Positions 1 to 10,850 of a DNA stretch of 64,000 nt are shown in pieces. Source of the stretch: Rhyacichthys aspro (lineage: Eukaryota > Chordata > Actinopteri > Gobiiformes > Rhyacichthyidae); the NCBI GenBank assembly GCA_036850595.1, contig CM072153.1, positions 13,100,169-13,164,168 on the forward strand, written 5' to 3'. Position numbers and translations under genes: made by a program. Each line of letters opens with the position of its first letter. Within the stretch, counting starts at the first letter, position 1. Below the pieces are notes generated by a model. It was not told the DNA's origin. It ran no database searches and was given only the letters and a program-made list of their open reading frames with translations.

Positions 1-54
1 CACAAATATATTGTCAATAAATACAGCTGAAAGAGCGTAGAGAGTCATACTTAC

Positions 55-91
55 ATAAAGTGGAGCTTCTGCAGGATTTATTCTCATGGTG
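55..91 (-). CDS. Probable first coding exon of an unidentified gene leaving the window on the left
   Basis: Read on the minus strand, this 37-nt exon has a TTTTCTGTGCAG acceptor and a strong GTAAGTATG donor. It begins CACCATGAG, a near-ideal Kozak context, and the reading MRINPAEAPLY ends exactly in phase 0 at the donor. The natural interpretation is a short first coding exon preceded by one or more non-coding exons, one of which probably ends at 5189 with its promoter near 5430. The rest of the gene lies beyond base 1. I do not recognise the eleven residues, so no function is offered. The splice sites and start context are seen directly. That this is one gene with the 5.2 kb exon is inference. 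Confidence 0.45.
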
Positions 92-3000
92 CTGCACAGA
101 AAACAGAGATGGGCAGATGTCAACATACACCTATTAAATGGAAACAGCACTGAATTACACAGCAGATTTTATTCACATTATAATCATATTAATGAAAAGA
201 ATCGTCCATAAGGTGTTACTGATATAGCTACATCAACCCACTTATTAATGCAGTGGCGTAAGGAGCCCATTGATGCACAGGAAATGGGAAGTCTGAGGAA
301 AACAGAGAAGCCTACACTACACAACGAACAGCAGACACAGGCCTTTTTGACTGAAGCACACACATCACTCCAGATGATCACAAAGACTTCCTCTATTTGC
401 TCTTTAAGAGACATCCATGTTTTCTGGACCTAAACAGAGAACACGCTTTGGAGTGGACACTGCAATCTGTAATTAGGGCAAACTCAGCATCTGTACATCA
501 CATGTAGCACATTAACTACAGTTAAAATGTTGGTTTATGGGATAGTGATGTTTACATTTCTATAAGGGACAAAAGTGATTGCATGTAACTCTGGCTCAAA
601 CTTAATATGAATTGCCGTTGCATTGTCTAGTGTCTGTCTGCCAGTGTTTATAATCCCACCCCCCGGTGAAGTCCACTCAGTTTATGCAACAGCAGGGGTC
701 GAACTCCACACATGTACTATTTAGAAAGCTGATTACAGTCATTGGGACCAGCACAGTACACTTGAGCACAGCCCACATTGAGGGTTATCAAAGTTTGTGT
801 ACCGTATTGAGCTGATCCATACCATACCGTTTGGAGGCAAGGGTTTTCTCTAAAAAACAGCAAACTTCTATCGTTAAACTGCTGTTTACAGACCCAGAAG
901 ACTGAGATGTTCCTCAGCAGTTCATTCTGACTCTAAATCTAGAGCTGACAGTAAAAAGACCCATCTGAACTGTGTGTTCAACTTGGACAAACAAAACTGT
1001 CTCACCAGTACTTTTAATAAACTAGACCTACGCAGTTCTAAATATAAAGTGAATAGTCTAATCTGATGCCATAAAAGAGACCATATTACACACAATGAAA
1101 TCTAAAACCATCTTGTTTATATAGCTCCAGACACAGGGCTAAAAGCTATGTTTTAATATTTCTTTTTCATTTGTTGTATTTATTAAGTGATCCTTTTATG
1201 GACAAGCAAAGCCATTCATCTATATATTCAATTCTATTTTATTAAAGTTAACAGACAGTTGTACCATAGCTATACAATGACATAGGATAAAATAGTGACA
1301 CACAAAAAATATGGGCAGGGAAAAAAAAGGAGAAAAACAAGGACATTTTTCCCACCCCCATACCGCCCGATCACCCCAAAGCCATTCATCTAAGGGATGT
1401 GTCATATATCATTTAAAAACAATGATGATGGTGAGCAAAAATCATGATTATTTTTCACATTCAGTAATAACTCATCTGCATACCCTATAATGTTTAGCTG
1501 TGTTTTGTTTTGTTTTTATCTGAAGGTGGTATCGTCTGAAGACAGCAACACACACGTTCTGTTTCTGTACTTGGTATAAAATGAATCTGAATGAAGCTTT
1601 TTAATGTGGATGACTTAGCCAGTGTCCAGTGGCAAAATCCTGGGTTTAATGCATTGTTCACTGCCTAAAACTGCCTTCCTGACAATCAAAGAAAATCTAA
1701 TGAAGTAAATAAGCAGACAGAAGGTATACATCACATAATTTCATAGAAACACTAAACACAAACAACAAATTGGTGGGTTATGCCATACCATCCATGTTGC
1801 CGTGCACATAAATGGAAGCTATAAAAACCAATGCACATTTTATGCTTTGGTTGAGTAGACAGGGGGCATGTTTCCACAACTTGTTCTAATTATGTGTTAT
1901 ACAACGAAATGCTGACACAAGCTGTTCTTTTGCAGAGAAGTCTAGCGAGAGGCTGGAGACTAACTCAGCTGGCCAGAAGTTATGTCTGGTATGGGAAGAA
2001 TGAGACATAGAAGGGGTAGGAAACAGAAGCAGAGAGGAAAAGATGCAGAGGGGAAGCTGGCTGCACACCGAGCTGCAGCGCCCATCACTTCCACTGGCTG
2101 CACACGTGGAGTGACAGCAGGATATTACTTTATCACAACAACCTGGAGCAGTCAGGGGCATGTTCAGGTGCTCACTTTCTGGCCTCAGACAAATCAGCCT
2201 TCAAATTGCTTTTGCTGGAAAAACGATTGTCCCTCCTCACAGTTGGACGATATGAAATAGCAAATTATGACTGCATTAATGGTTGAATAGTTCTGTTAAA
2301 GAAGCTGTTTTGTGAATGGGTCTGCTCTTGTCTCATCAGCTCATATTACAAGAATAGTTTGTCAAAATATTAGCGGTATCGTGATTATCGTCACATCCAA
2401 AAACCATGGAACACCTTTCCTGGTCCCTACTAAATATTGGAAGTGCATTAATGCCAAAGATAATGTACTCCACCTCATCCTACAATGATTCATCAGCTGC
2501 TGTTGCCTCCCTTAATTCACTGGCCCCTTCTCTGGCATTTCCTTGGAACAAGTTTTATGACATATGTGGGTTTACTCACTACACCACAACACTATGGCAA
2601 GGAAACTAACTAAAAGCACTTGTTATTAATCGTTTAAGGCAAGGTCTCAGGTTCCAAACCAATTTTCTGATTCCTCTTTCTCACTTGCCAGGTTCATGTT
2701 GGCTGATGTTTGGAACTAAACCTTGAACCAGCCGGCACATTCACACCAAAAATAACTCAAACCTGATAACCTTATTCTCAGCCATAAAACCAAAAATAGT
2801 TCATTCTTCTTTGGAAACCATCAACACTCTCCGTCCTAATGAAGCCCTAAAAGTAAAAGAAATTCAATTAACAGACATTTTTATGATGCTATTTTAAATG
2901 ACTAACATTAATACAGGCCTGTGCAACATCAAGGGCTTTTTGAAGTGTTTATTTTAGATGTACCTCTACCTCAGAGGACTTTCAGTCTCTCCTCAGTGGC

Positions 3001-5188
3001 CGATAAAAGCAATATATTTTTGTTTAATTGAGTTGCATTACGTTGGCAGTACAGTGTGTCCCATATCTGCAGGTTCTCAGCTCGGGAAAGGCATCACTAT
3101 TTCATTTATTTGCCTGTGGGACAAGTAAATGCAATAGTATCCAGAGCATTTACCAGTCTAACAGGCATTCCTTATGTCTGAGCCAATACGAGCGTTTAGA
3201 GATCTTAGTCATGTCTAATTGTGTCTGAATGTGAGGTAGGTATTGACAGGTTCTCATGAAGTGCAGAAGATTAATAATACCTGATCTCTATCAAGTTTAG
3301 ATGAAATAGTTCAGAAACATGGTAGCAGCCTGAGTGGAGAGAGTGAGTCAACACTCAAACATCCAACATTGGTTAGCCCCCACATACCTCTGACTACTGC
3401 TCTGTGACAAAGACACTCTGAGACACAAGAAAAGCAACACAGAACCGGCCATGTGTAGTCCGGCCTTTTTAAGAGCCCTGGAAATGAGAGATAAGACTGA
3501 GCTATAAATAAAGGAGTGCTTGACGGTCCTCCTGTTCTCAGAGCTGTATCCTTCATCTTTGTGGTTTCTTTTCCACATGATATTCTGACTTAACTGCGCC
3601 CACACAATAAACCAGCATGTCACTGGATTAGCACCATAGCAGATAGCAACTCCACACCTCACACCACCCCTGTGAGCAACTACGGAAGCCCTGCAGGGAC
3701 ATGTTGTCTGTGAACAAGCCCAGTAAAAACAGGTCACATGATGAGTTCACAACAAACAAATCAATTTAGTTCCAACATGTCATGAACTGTGAAGTAAGAT
3801 ATCGCATTCAAAAATGAAATCTGAATCCAGCAGTGCTGATTTGGTCTGCTCTGGTCATTGGGCACAAAAGGAAGTGATGAAACTTCAGTGGGTTCTATGG
3901 AGTTTTAAATGTTAATTTTTCTGTTTTTTTAGATGAATATAAACTATAAACACTTTTATTTTGGGGGCTACAAAATTAAAAAAGCACTTTATGCACTTTT
4001 TATAATTTTCATTCATACCCTTCACCTATATGTACATGTGAGGTCATCCCACCTTTGTCCAACAAAAAGAGGTTGTAACGTAAGTGGGCTATGGTCATGG
4101 CATTAAGAAAAATCAATCCCATACAACATTTTTGTGAAGCACATGCTTAAGAATCTGTGTTGATTTATGCAATCAATACTTGCAATGCTGACAGTGCAAA
4201 AGGCCCCCGCTATTTTCACCTGGATGTACACCAAACGCGCCAAGAGAAACCAGGATGACCAACATTATTTATTTACAATGCTCATGTCAAAGCGTGACAT
4301 ATCTGCCAGAGCGTACGTTTCAGCTCAACTTTAAGCAAATCAGGAGTGACACTGCTGAAACAACAATCACAGAAAAAAATAAAATAAATAAAAACACACA
4401 CATCCTGCCAGAGACCTAGAAATCCCTATCACACTTAGTAAATGTAATATAGCAGTAGTTTAGCAGCTCAGTATGTAACAAATATCTAACAAGAATAGAA
4501 CTGTTGGATATAAACAATGTGATATATTACTGTTGTCTTAAATAAAATTATGTGAACTGTTAAAAGATCCACTTGATGCACCCCTTTAAAGGCTGACTGT
4601 GCAACATTACCATCAGTTAAAGGACAAATTCAAATGTAGATGCTCAAAAAAACAAAAACAAAACAAAAAAACTCCAAACATAACATATAACACAGCAAGT
4701 CTAATTTCCACAATTTAATTAAAAAGATGTTGACTGTTCAGAGACGCTGCAGAGGCTTAACTAATGCATGGGCTTTAATCTCAGATGCACCATTTGTCAT
4801 TTTGTTGCAGATCCGGGCCTCGAAAATAGAGCCATGGATGTTGACTAAAAAAAATCCACTTTGAATAACCCCACACTTCCATCAGGATCCATCCACTTCC
4901 ATCTAAACACCAATGAAGTGGCCTACGATCCTGTCCTTACCACAATGTAACTACAGCGGAATTTATATGAGGCGAGCTAAACTTCAGGCTCGTTGTTGTT
5001 GGTAGCCGCAGCTTTGCAACCTGAAAGTAGCAGCTAAAAGATAAGCTAAAAAAAAACTAAAACACGAGAAAAGAGAGACAAAGACTTTATTTAGCCGTAC
5101 TCTCATGATTCCTAACCTTGCCCTCAGCAACATCGAGACTAAATCAGACAGAAATAATGCGTGTTTTTTAGCCAGACTATCGCCTTAC
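92..5188. other. Presumed first intron of the left-edge gene; no convincing exon
   Basis: AT-rich non-coding sequence. The longest open frames (184-414, 3311-3737) have no splice sites or family resemblance that I can support. One copy of a dispersed repeat lies at about 3640-3735. A minus-strand acceptor-like CTGTTTAG near 430, followed by an ATG-containing open stretch, was noted but has no usable donor. Confidence 0.4.
3640..3735 (+). repeat. Dispersed repeat, copy 1
   Basis: The block containing ACGGAAGCCCTGCAGGGACA and TGTCTGTGAACAA recurs with divergence near 7755-7850 and again, shortened, near 10775-10850. It is most likely a short non-autonomous element of a fish repeat family that I cannot name. 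Confidence 0.45.
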
Positions 5189-5400
5189 CTCCCTCTGTCC
5201 GTGTTGACTTCAGGGAGTCACTCCAATGCAATCACTTCTCTTCTGTTATGAACATTTACCGAGTTGTATAAAAGACTTCCTCCACTCCTCGATGTGTCCA
5301 TGGTTTCATCTCATCAAAAAGACTATTTTTCTTTAGTTCAGATTCCTCTACAAGTTGTGGCTGTCTGGGAAGTTAGTCCATGCTTAGACCGCCCCCGTCA
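5189..5400 (-). other. Probable 5' non-coding exon of the left-edge minus-strand gene
   Basis: On the minus strand a GGGAG|GTAAGG donor sits at 5188/5189, just downstream of promoter-like sequence. An ATG in good context near 5298 (AAACCATGGAC) opens a short frame that stops before this donor. It would behave as an upstream ORF, unless an alternative GTAAAT donor near 5255 is used. The upstream boundary is approximate. Confidence 0.35.
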
Positions 5401-5408
5401 GTCATCAA

Positions 5409-5435
5409 GCGCTACACAAGTAGCGCCATTTCCGG
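5409..5435 (-). promoter_or_regulatory. TATA-less promoter core: ETS/YY1-type site next to a GCGC palindrome
   Basis: On the minus strand CCGGAAATGGCGC (5423-5435) joins an ETS core (CCGGAA) to a YY1-type AAATGGCG. This pairing is common in housekeeping promoters. It overlaps a perfect inverted repeat at 5409-5426: GCGCTAC, four-base loop, GTAGCGC. The position about 240 bases upstream of a strong donor fits a transcription start. Motifs are seen; function is inferred. Confidence 0.4.
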
Positions 5436-5689
5436 TCTGTTCCTATCAAAGTAAACACCGGATGTGGAACGTGACCTGTACTGTAGTAACACTTTACGCT
5501 TTAACCCATTAAATTTATATGTTTTATCATCAAACATTTATGACACACAGAAATGCGCAGTTTAATTTTGTGTCTTCAGCTAAAGGGAAAGAGAGATTAT
5601 TTGTCATTAGATTTGTCTTTAGACATTTGTCATCAAATACGTTATTGTAAAGCTGAATTTCAAACTTCGGTCACATGGTACTCAAGTGT

Positions 5690-5694
<5 letters not shown>

Positions 5695-5745
<51 letters not shown>
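5695..5745. repeat. (CT)n microsatellite
   Basis: An almost pure CT dinucleotide run of about 50 bases. It produces a spurious Leu-Ser open frame on the plus strand. Confidence 0.97.
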
Positions 5746-5750
<5 letters not shown>

Positions 5751-6231
5751 TTCTTTTTTTTAATTGCACTGTCTTTCCTATATTTTTGTATGTCCAACGC
5801 ACTTGGTAAAGGCCAACAGAAGCTTCGTCCTGTCATGTTTGATTTTAGCCACAAGGTGTCACACAAACACTGCCTATGCCTCAGACCATTCAGAGGGGTT
5901 GAATTCTTCTGGTTTTGGGATGTCAAACTTTTTTGTGAAGTAAGCTGTGATGAATCGCTTTCTTCAGTGTGTCCGGAGCTTTGTGCAATCTTGGCACTAA
6001 TCTAATTTTTGCTTATAAGCTATTATTTTAGTGATGAACCCAAAAAACAAAGATATTTATAGGCACTTGAGAGTAATGATTCAAATCAGGTGTAGCCTTT
6101 TGATCAATTTCTTACTTTTATTTTTTAAATTGACCAACATTTTTGAACAATTCATCACAAACCATGAATTAACCAAATGAAGAAACTGTTATGCTGTAAC
6201 TTACCTGCTTAGGATTGAAAATCTGCAAACA

Positions 6232-6266
6232 AATAAACAAATAAATAAATAAATAAATAAATAAAA
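6232..6266. repeat. (AAAT)n microsatellite
   Basis: About eight tandem AAAT/AAAC tetranucleotides. There is no sign of a LINE body directly upstream. Confidence 0.9.
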
Positions 6267-6619
6267 TATTAAGCTTAGTTAAGTCTTGTGGTTATTATAT
6301 TCCAACAACAACACAATACAACATACAAATGCCATTCTAAAAAAAATCCTTAAATGAATACCCAAGGGTACCTGGACAATCAGAAAAAAACATGACGTAG
6401 ATGATCATGCATTAAAAAGCCATCTGTAACCCAAAGAAAGTTCTCACACAAATGAGGGAAAAGACAAAATAAAAGTCAAGATTTCAGAGCTAAAGTGACA
6501 GGAGGGCTCCAAAGTGAAGCAGATTTGTAGTGTTGAAGTTAGGAGGAAAGACAGCTCCAAGAGAATCCTCTTGTCTCTCAGTTATTAGAGAGCAGTGTCT
6601 TGATTTTCTGTCCTTGTGC

Positions 6620-7125
6620 TGTGAGTTCCACAGCCATTGCATGTCTTACATATCCAGGATTTGTTTCACTTGAAGGAAAGTATTTATAATTTCAGAGAGA
6701 GGGAAATATTTAAAAACCTAATACAAGAATACAAGTACAAGTTAGAGCAGAACTTAAAAGACCATAGAACATTAATCGAGTTTAAAATTTTGTTTAAAAG
6801 AAATGTGATAAAAAGAAATGAAATATGTGAATGTTAATTTATTTGAAAAAAATAACTAAGAACTGTTTTGGTTTTTTAGCGTATGTGTTGTGTGTAAGTT
6901 TTGATCTGACACTGGCAGCATTTTTTTAAAATTTTTTGGGACTTTTAGATTATTTGTGTAATTTGGTTACAGAGGGTAGGCACAATAAACTCAGGCTTCA
7001 GCCTAATCCTTTTCAGACTACATTTACCACATGTATTCTGTTTTTTCCCATGTGCACCATGTAAACATCTGAATTTTTTTAAAATTTTATGTCTGAATAA
7101 ACGTGAATGATTGAATGTGAATGAT
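6620..7125 (+). mobile_element. 3' end of a degraded LINE (L2/Rex-like)
   Basis: A short lysine- and arginine-rich open frame (6637-6837) reads like the far C-terminus of a fish LINE reverse-transcriptase polyprotein. It is followed by a 3' UTR with the fish LINE phrase GGCTTCAGCCTAATCCTTTT and an AATAAA-type tail. The tail ends in GAATGATT/GAATGTGAATGA reiterations. The 5' end is lost. The family assignment is from memory of such tails and is tentative. Confidence 0.45.
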
Positions 7126-7754
7126 ACTTGTGAGACTTTGTCACTCCAAAACAGAGTTACAAAAAGGAGGGGACACAACCATCTAAGGGCCGACCTGTTG
7201 TCTTTTGTAGAATGTTCTGAGTAACAATAAGATTTGTTTGAACATAGAGAGTGTAATGAATAAAATAAAATGTAACCCTCATTATTAATATATTTACACA
7301 TCACAATCATTTATTCTATGAGCCATTGCATGAAGTAATGGAAATTCATTCGATATCTTAAGGGCTGTAGACAATGGAAAGAGCTGGGGCTGTGAAGGCA
7401 ACATGGCAAAGTCGACGGTGTGCTTTCTGTGAGAAAACAGCTGATAAGATCTGGTGAACCTTATTAAATGTCACAAAAATCCACACCACATTTACATAAA
7501 GCAGAAACTGGCTCAGTGTGACCCCATTTAGATTCACCATCAGAGTAAAGCTAAATGAAAAGAGAAAAAAACCCTCAAGATCAGAATCAGAATGGTGTGC
7601 AGTTTTATTTTATCTTAAATAAGTAAATTCTAGTGCTTTTGAGATTCACAGATTACAAAAATTGGTGAACCTCTAATGCAGTGCCTTAAGTAGTGGTTGT
7701 GTTGTTTCTGGCCTTTTGTTTTTGGGGAAAAGTGCACATTTCAATTCCTCACCT

Positions 7755-7850
7755 CACACTCCTCTTTTTTAGAGCATGTGAACAGCTACGGTAGCCCTGC
7801 AGGGACATGCTGTTGTCTATGAACAAACCAAAGATGATAACTGATTTTAA
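7755..7850 (+). repeat. Dispersed repeat, copy 2
   Basis: Shares CCTCACCTCACAC, TAGCCCTGCAGGGACATG and TTGTCTATGAACAAA with the copies near 3640-3735 and 10775-10850. Confidence 0.45.
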
Positions 7851-8514
7851 AAATCTCAATGTAAAGTGTGAGTGTGGGACAACCATCACATTTGATCAAA
7901 ACAGGACAAAAAGAAAATGAGCCAAATTCAATTATGCATCTCACACCAACAACTATACTATTAAAGTCTAGTTATCTTATTTCTTAAATAGCGATGCAGT
8001 TTTACAGACAACTTCTCTTTGTTGCAGTACATTGATAAGAATCTGTCAGTGTGAGGGGTGAGAGGGGAATTCTGCTCTGTTGCTTTGTGAAAGGTTTAAA
8101 TTGAGAGGAAACAAACATCTAACACTTTCCATTCCATGACGGACACTCATATTTCCCCCTTTACAATTGTACTGTGGAAGTTAATTGCTTTCTATATATT
8201 TTCTATTTTTTTTTGCTCAAATGTAATGATCTGAGAGTGCATTTTACATAACTGCTGCGAGTCTGCAGCATTACAGCTCCACCACAGTGTTGAGATAAGA
8301 TCTAAATAAAACCTGTTGGTTTCCTATTTTCAGCTCGGTGCAAACATCTCAACACTGATAGAATCAAGAGGCTGCAAATCTGTTGAGTAACGTGAACCAT
8401 CATGTTTCAAGAGAATGGCTCAATACTGTGTCAAGGCGTTGTATTTTTATTTGTGTACTAATTATTATATTAACAATTAAATGGGAGTCAAATGTAGATT
8501 AAAATAAATGAAAT

Positions 8515-8722
8515 GGAAAAAAGAGGGTAGGAATAAATAAGCCCTGCTTCCTCCTACTTCTTTTTGTACACCAAATATTTTAGTATTTCATTTTAGTTTC
8601 CAGCTTGAGGTAACTACTGAATAATCATTCTGTTGGAATTTAATTTGTTTCTTTTCTCTCTGTTTAATTTAACCATATGTAATGTCGAAATAAAATAAAT
8701 AAAAACAAACAAATAAATGAGC
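8515..8722 (+). mobile_element. LINE 3' UTR fragment with A-rich tail
   Basis: GGGTAGGAATAAATAAGCCC, followed by TGCTTCCTCCTACTTCTTTT and ending in ATGTCGAAATAAAATAAATA plus further AAAC/AAAT units, is the recognisable 3' end of a common fish L2/Rex-type retrotransposon. No coding part remains. Confidence 0.5.
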
Positions 8723-8994
8723 AAATTATTCCAAGAGAATAAACTGAACAATTATAATTTTACATTTGACTTTCAATTATATTGTATTGTAGAAAATGTT
8801 GAAAGCAGTTCTGTAATTTTATATTATTTTGACGCAAACAAAAATGTGCTAATATTTGTTATTAAAAAAAGAAGCGCATAGTGAGTCTCTATTGTCTAGT
8901 GGGAGGGTCCTTTCACCCACACCCCACCCCACAGAGGTACATGTAGATAAGACTGAGACTCTGTGATTGAGCTTCAAACTAACAGGATCCCATC

Positions 8995-9055
8995 ATGAAG
9001 TGTGTGTGGCTCCTGGCAGGACTGCTGCTCAGTGCCCTCTGCTGCACAGCCTCGC
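8995..9055 (+). CDS. Chemokine exon 1: signal peptide
   Basis: 20 codons plus one base; donor GTAAGT at 9056. The start is the first ATG after a short leader (CCCATCATGAAG). Confidence 0.88.
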
Positions 9056-9799
9056 GTAAGTAAACAGACAAACAGTGTACATTATATTCATTTATAGCAT
9101 GATTTCAACAATACCTGACTATTGTTTAGGAGCTGTCACGTTGTTCTGTGTGTGACTTTTTGACACATAAAGCGATATTGCATGAATTTCTTTAACCTGG
9201 ATAAGCCTATGTGACACTGAATGTGGGATTCCTCGAGTGAAATTAATACTGAAGAAAACAGTGCAGTTGACAAAGAAGACCAGGGTTCGACAGAGCTCTG
9301 TTTGGCACTGTTGAACAAAATCATCTACATTCCAAAATCCCACCGATCTTACTTTGTAATGTGACAGATTTTGGCAAGATCATTAAACATACGGCCTTTT
9401 GGATATCAATATTTAAGTGATCAATGAAAGAATATAAATTGTCCTAGTAATTCATAATTTCCGGAAAGTCTCTTAGGATATATATTGCTGTAGTCATTGT
9501 CTATGACGATGACATTGCTTTCTCTGCACTTCAGCTTTGGCACCCAACGCAGCATCACCCAGTCTGTGCTGCTTCAGGTTCATTCGCGGAAAGATCCCGC
9601 CCAGTCAAATCATGTCTGTCTCTCAGACCGGCCGCGGATGCTCCAAAAAGGGATTAATGTATGTCTTTTACTTAAATGAAAAATGACTTCTTTTTTTTTT
9701 TTGCTTGTGCTGACTTCTTCTTGATTATTGTGCAGAGTAACCACTTCCAGGACAAAGATCTGTGTGGGTCTGGACCAAGACTGGCTCAAGATAGAATGA
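8995..9799 (+). CDS. CC chemokine (small secreted cytokine), three exons
   Basis: Exons 8995-9055, 9535-9658 and 9736-9799 join in phases 1 and 2 to give 82 residues. The first 20 residues (MKCVWLLAGLLLSALCCTAS) are a signal peptide. The mature part carries the adjacent-cysteine motif LCCFRF near residues 32-36, a third cysteine in TGRGCSKKG and a fourth in TKICVGLDQDW. This is the four-cysteine chemokine plan. CC chemokines act outside the cell on G-protein-coupled receptors to recruit leukocytes. All splice sites are canonical (GTAAGT, GTATGT, and CAG acceptors). The protein stops only 11 residues after the fourth cysteine, so the C-terminal helix is unusually short. An ATTAAA poly(A) signal follows at about 9916. 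I cannot assign an orthologue; fish CC chemokines are poorly matched to mammalian names. Confidence 0.88.
9535..9658 (+). CDS. Chemokine exon 2: CC motif and core beta strands
   Basis: Acceptor TGCACTTCAG, donor GTATGT; phase 1 in and phase 2 out. Encodes CCFRF and the third cysteine. Confidence 0.88.
9736..9799 (+). CDS. Chemokine exon 3: last strand, short helix, stop
   Basis: Acceptor ATTGTGCAG; the first base completes an Ile codon; TGA at 9797-9799. Encodes the fourth cysteine and the DWLKIE end. Confidence 0.85.
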
Positions 9800-10048
9800 G
9801 TGACATCAAGGCTTTTCAAAGACATCTCTGCTCAACTTTTATCTTGGATCTCTTCTGTAATTCTGGTATTGTTTGTTAATGTTGTCATCTTGTGATATTG
9901 TTTGGCTTTATTCTTATTAAACCTTTTTCTAAAGGCTGTTTTTATGCATTTATTTTATGTAGGCCTGAAAACAGATAGTGAACCATATATAAAAAAAATA
10001 TAAAAGGTTCATGCATAAAGCCATCCAAGTGTGTAAAACAGTATATGC

Positions 10049-10425
10049 CTTTAGACCAGTGGTGTCAAACTCAAAGTGGTGAGGGGCCATAACAGCAAAT
10101 AAGAATCTTTTCAGGGGCCAAAAACTGTGATGCTTTTACTTTCACTGTGAAACATATATTAAATGCATCTTTAACATTTATTTCCTATTTTTATGGAAAC
10201 TGATTTTAGTTGGATTTGAGGTTGAGGTTTTAGATGGACTCTAACAAATTTTAGCTGGATTTAAACAGGTTTTATTTGTCTTTGTGGCAATAACTGGTTT
10301 AACCTGTAAGATTTCATCAACAAATAAAATAAATCTGATTCAAATACATCTAAAACCTTTTTAAATCCAAATAAAAAAACAAATCACCTAATATATTTAC
10401 TGGAGGTGACATGTGTGCTTTAGAC
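10049..10425 (+). mobile_element. Non-autonomous hAT transposon (MITE), copy 1, with 8-bp target duplication
   Basis: The 361-bp element at 10057-10417 starts CAGTGGTGTCAAACTC and ends, read from the other strand, CACACATGTCACCTCC. It is flanked by a perfect 8-bp direct repeat CTTTAGAC (10049-10056 and 10418-10425), the target-site length of hAT elements. The interior contains degraded copies of a roughly 21-bp unit (TTTTAGTTGGATTTGA type). A second, opposite-orientation copy is at 27766-28229. It has no coding capacity. Confidence 0.8.
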
Positions 10426-10774
10426 CATTATTACTGTTCAAACTGAGCTTCCCTGTAATGAAGAGCTTTAACCACCAAAAACCACAAACTGGGCTTAATC
10501 AAAACGACTTTCTTTCAATCACATCAGTTAGTGGCAAGATATGTCTAGAAAGTATAAGATACTACATAATCCTATAATGTACAGAATGTAATACTCTATA
10601 AAAAATGTAATTCAACCATAAGAACCAGAGATTTGGTAAAGTAACCTGTGTAACCTTAAGAACTACAATAAATATGTGATTGTAGATCACAAAGTACATA
10701 AAAGTAGATATAGAAGTCGTATACATGAATCGGAAGGACAGTGTGTAGTTTTTGGTGGTATCTAGTGGTGACAT

Positions 10775-10850
10775 TGCAATTCCACACCCCTCCTTTCAAG
10801 ACCCTGTGAACTCCTACAGCAGTTGTCTATGAAGAAAAAAGGTGATGAAT
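10775..10850 (+). repeat. Dispersed repeat, copy 3 (short)
   Basis: CACACCCCTCC, CCTGTGAACTCCTACAGCAG and TTGTCTATGAA match the copies near 3640-3735 and 7755-7850, with an internal deletion of the CCCTGCAGGGACA block. Confidence 0.4.

Noticed and set aside
3348..3737. 129-codon minus-strand open frame
   Set aside because: It covers a copy of the dispersed repeat, and an alternative frame over the same bases is equally open.
5553..6005. 150-codon plus-strand open frame
   Set aside because: Its centre is the (CT)n microsatellite read as Leu-Ser; no start context, splice sites or family resemblance.
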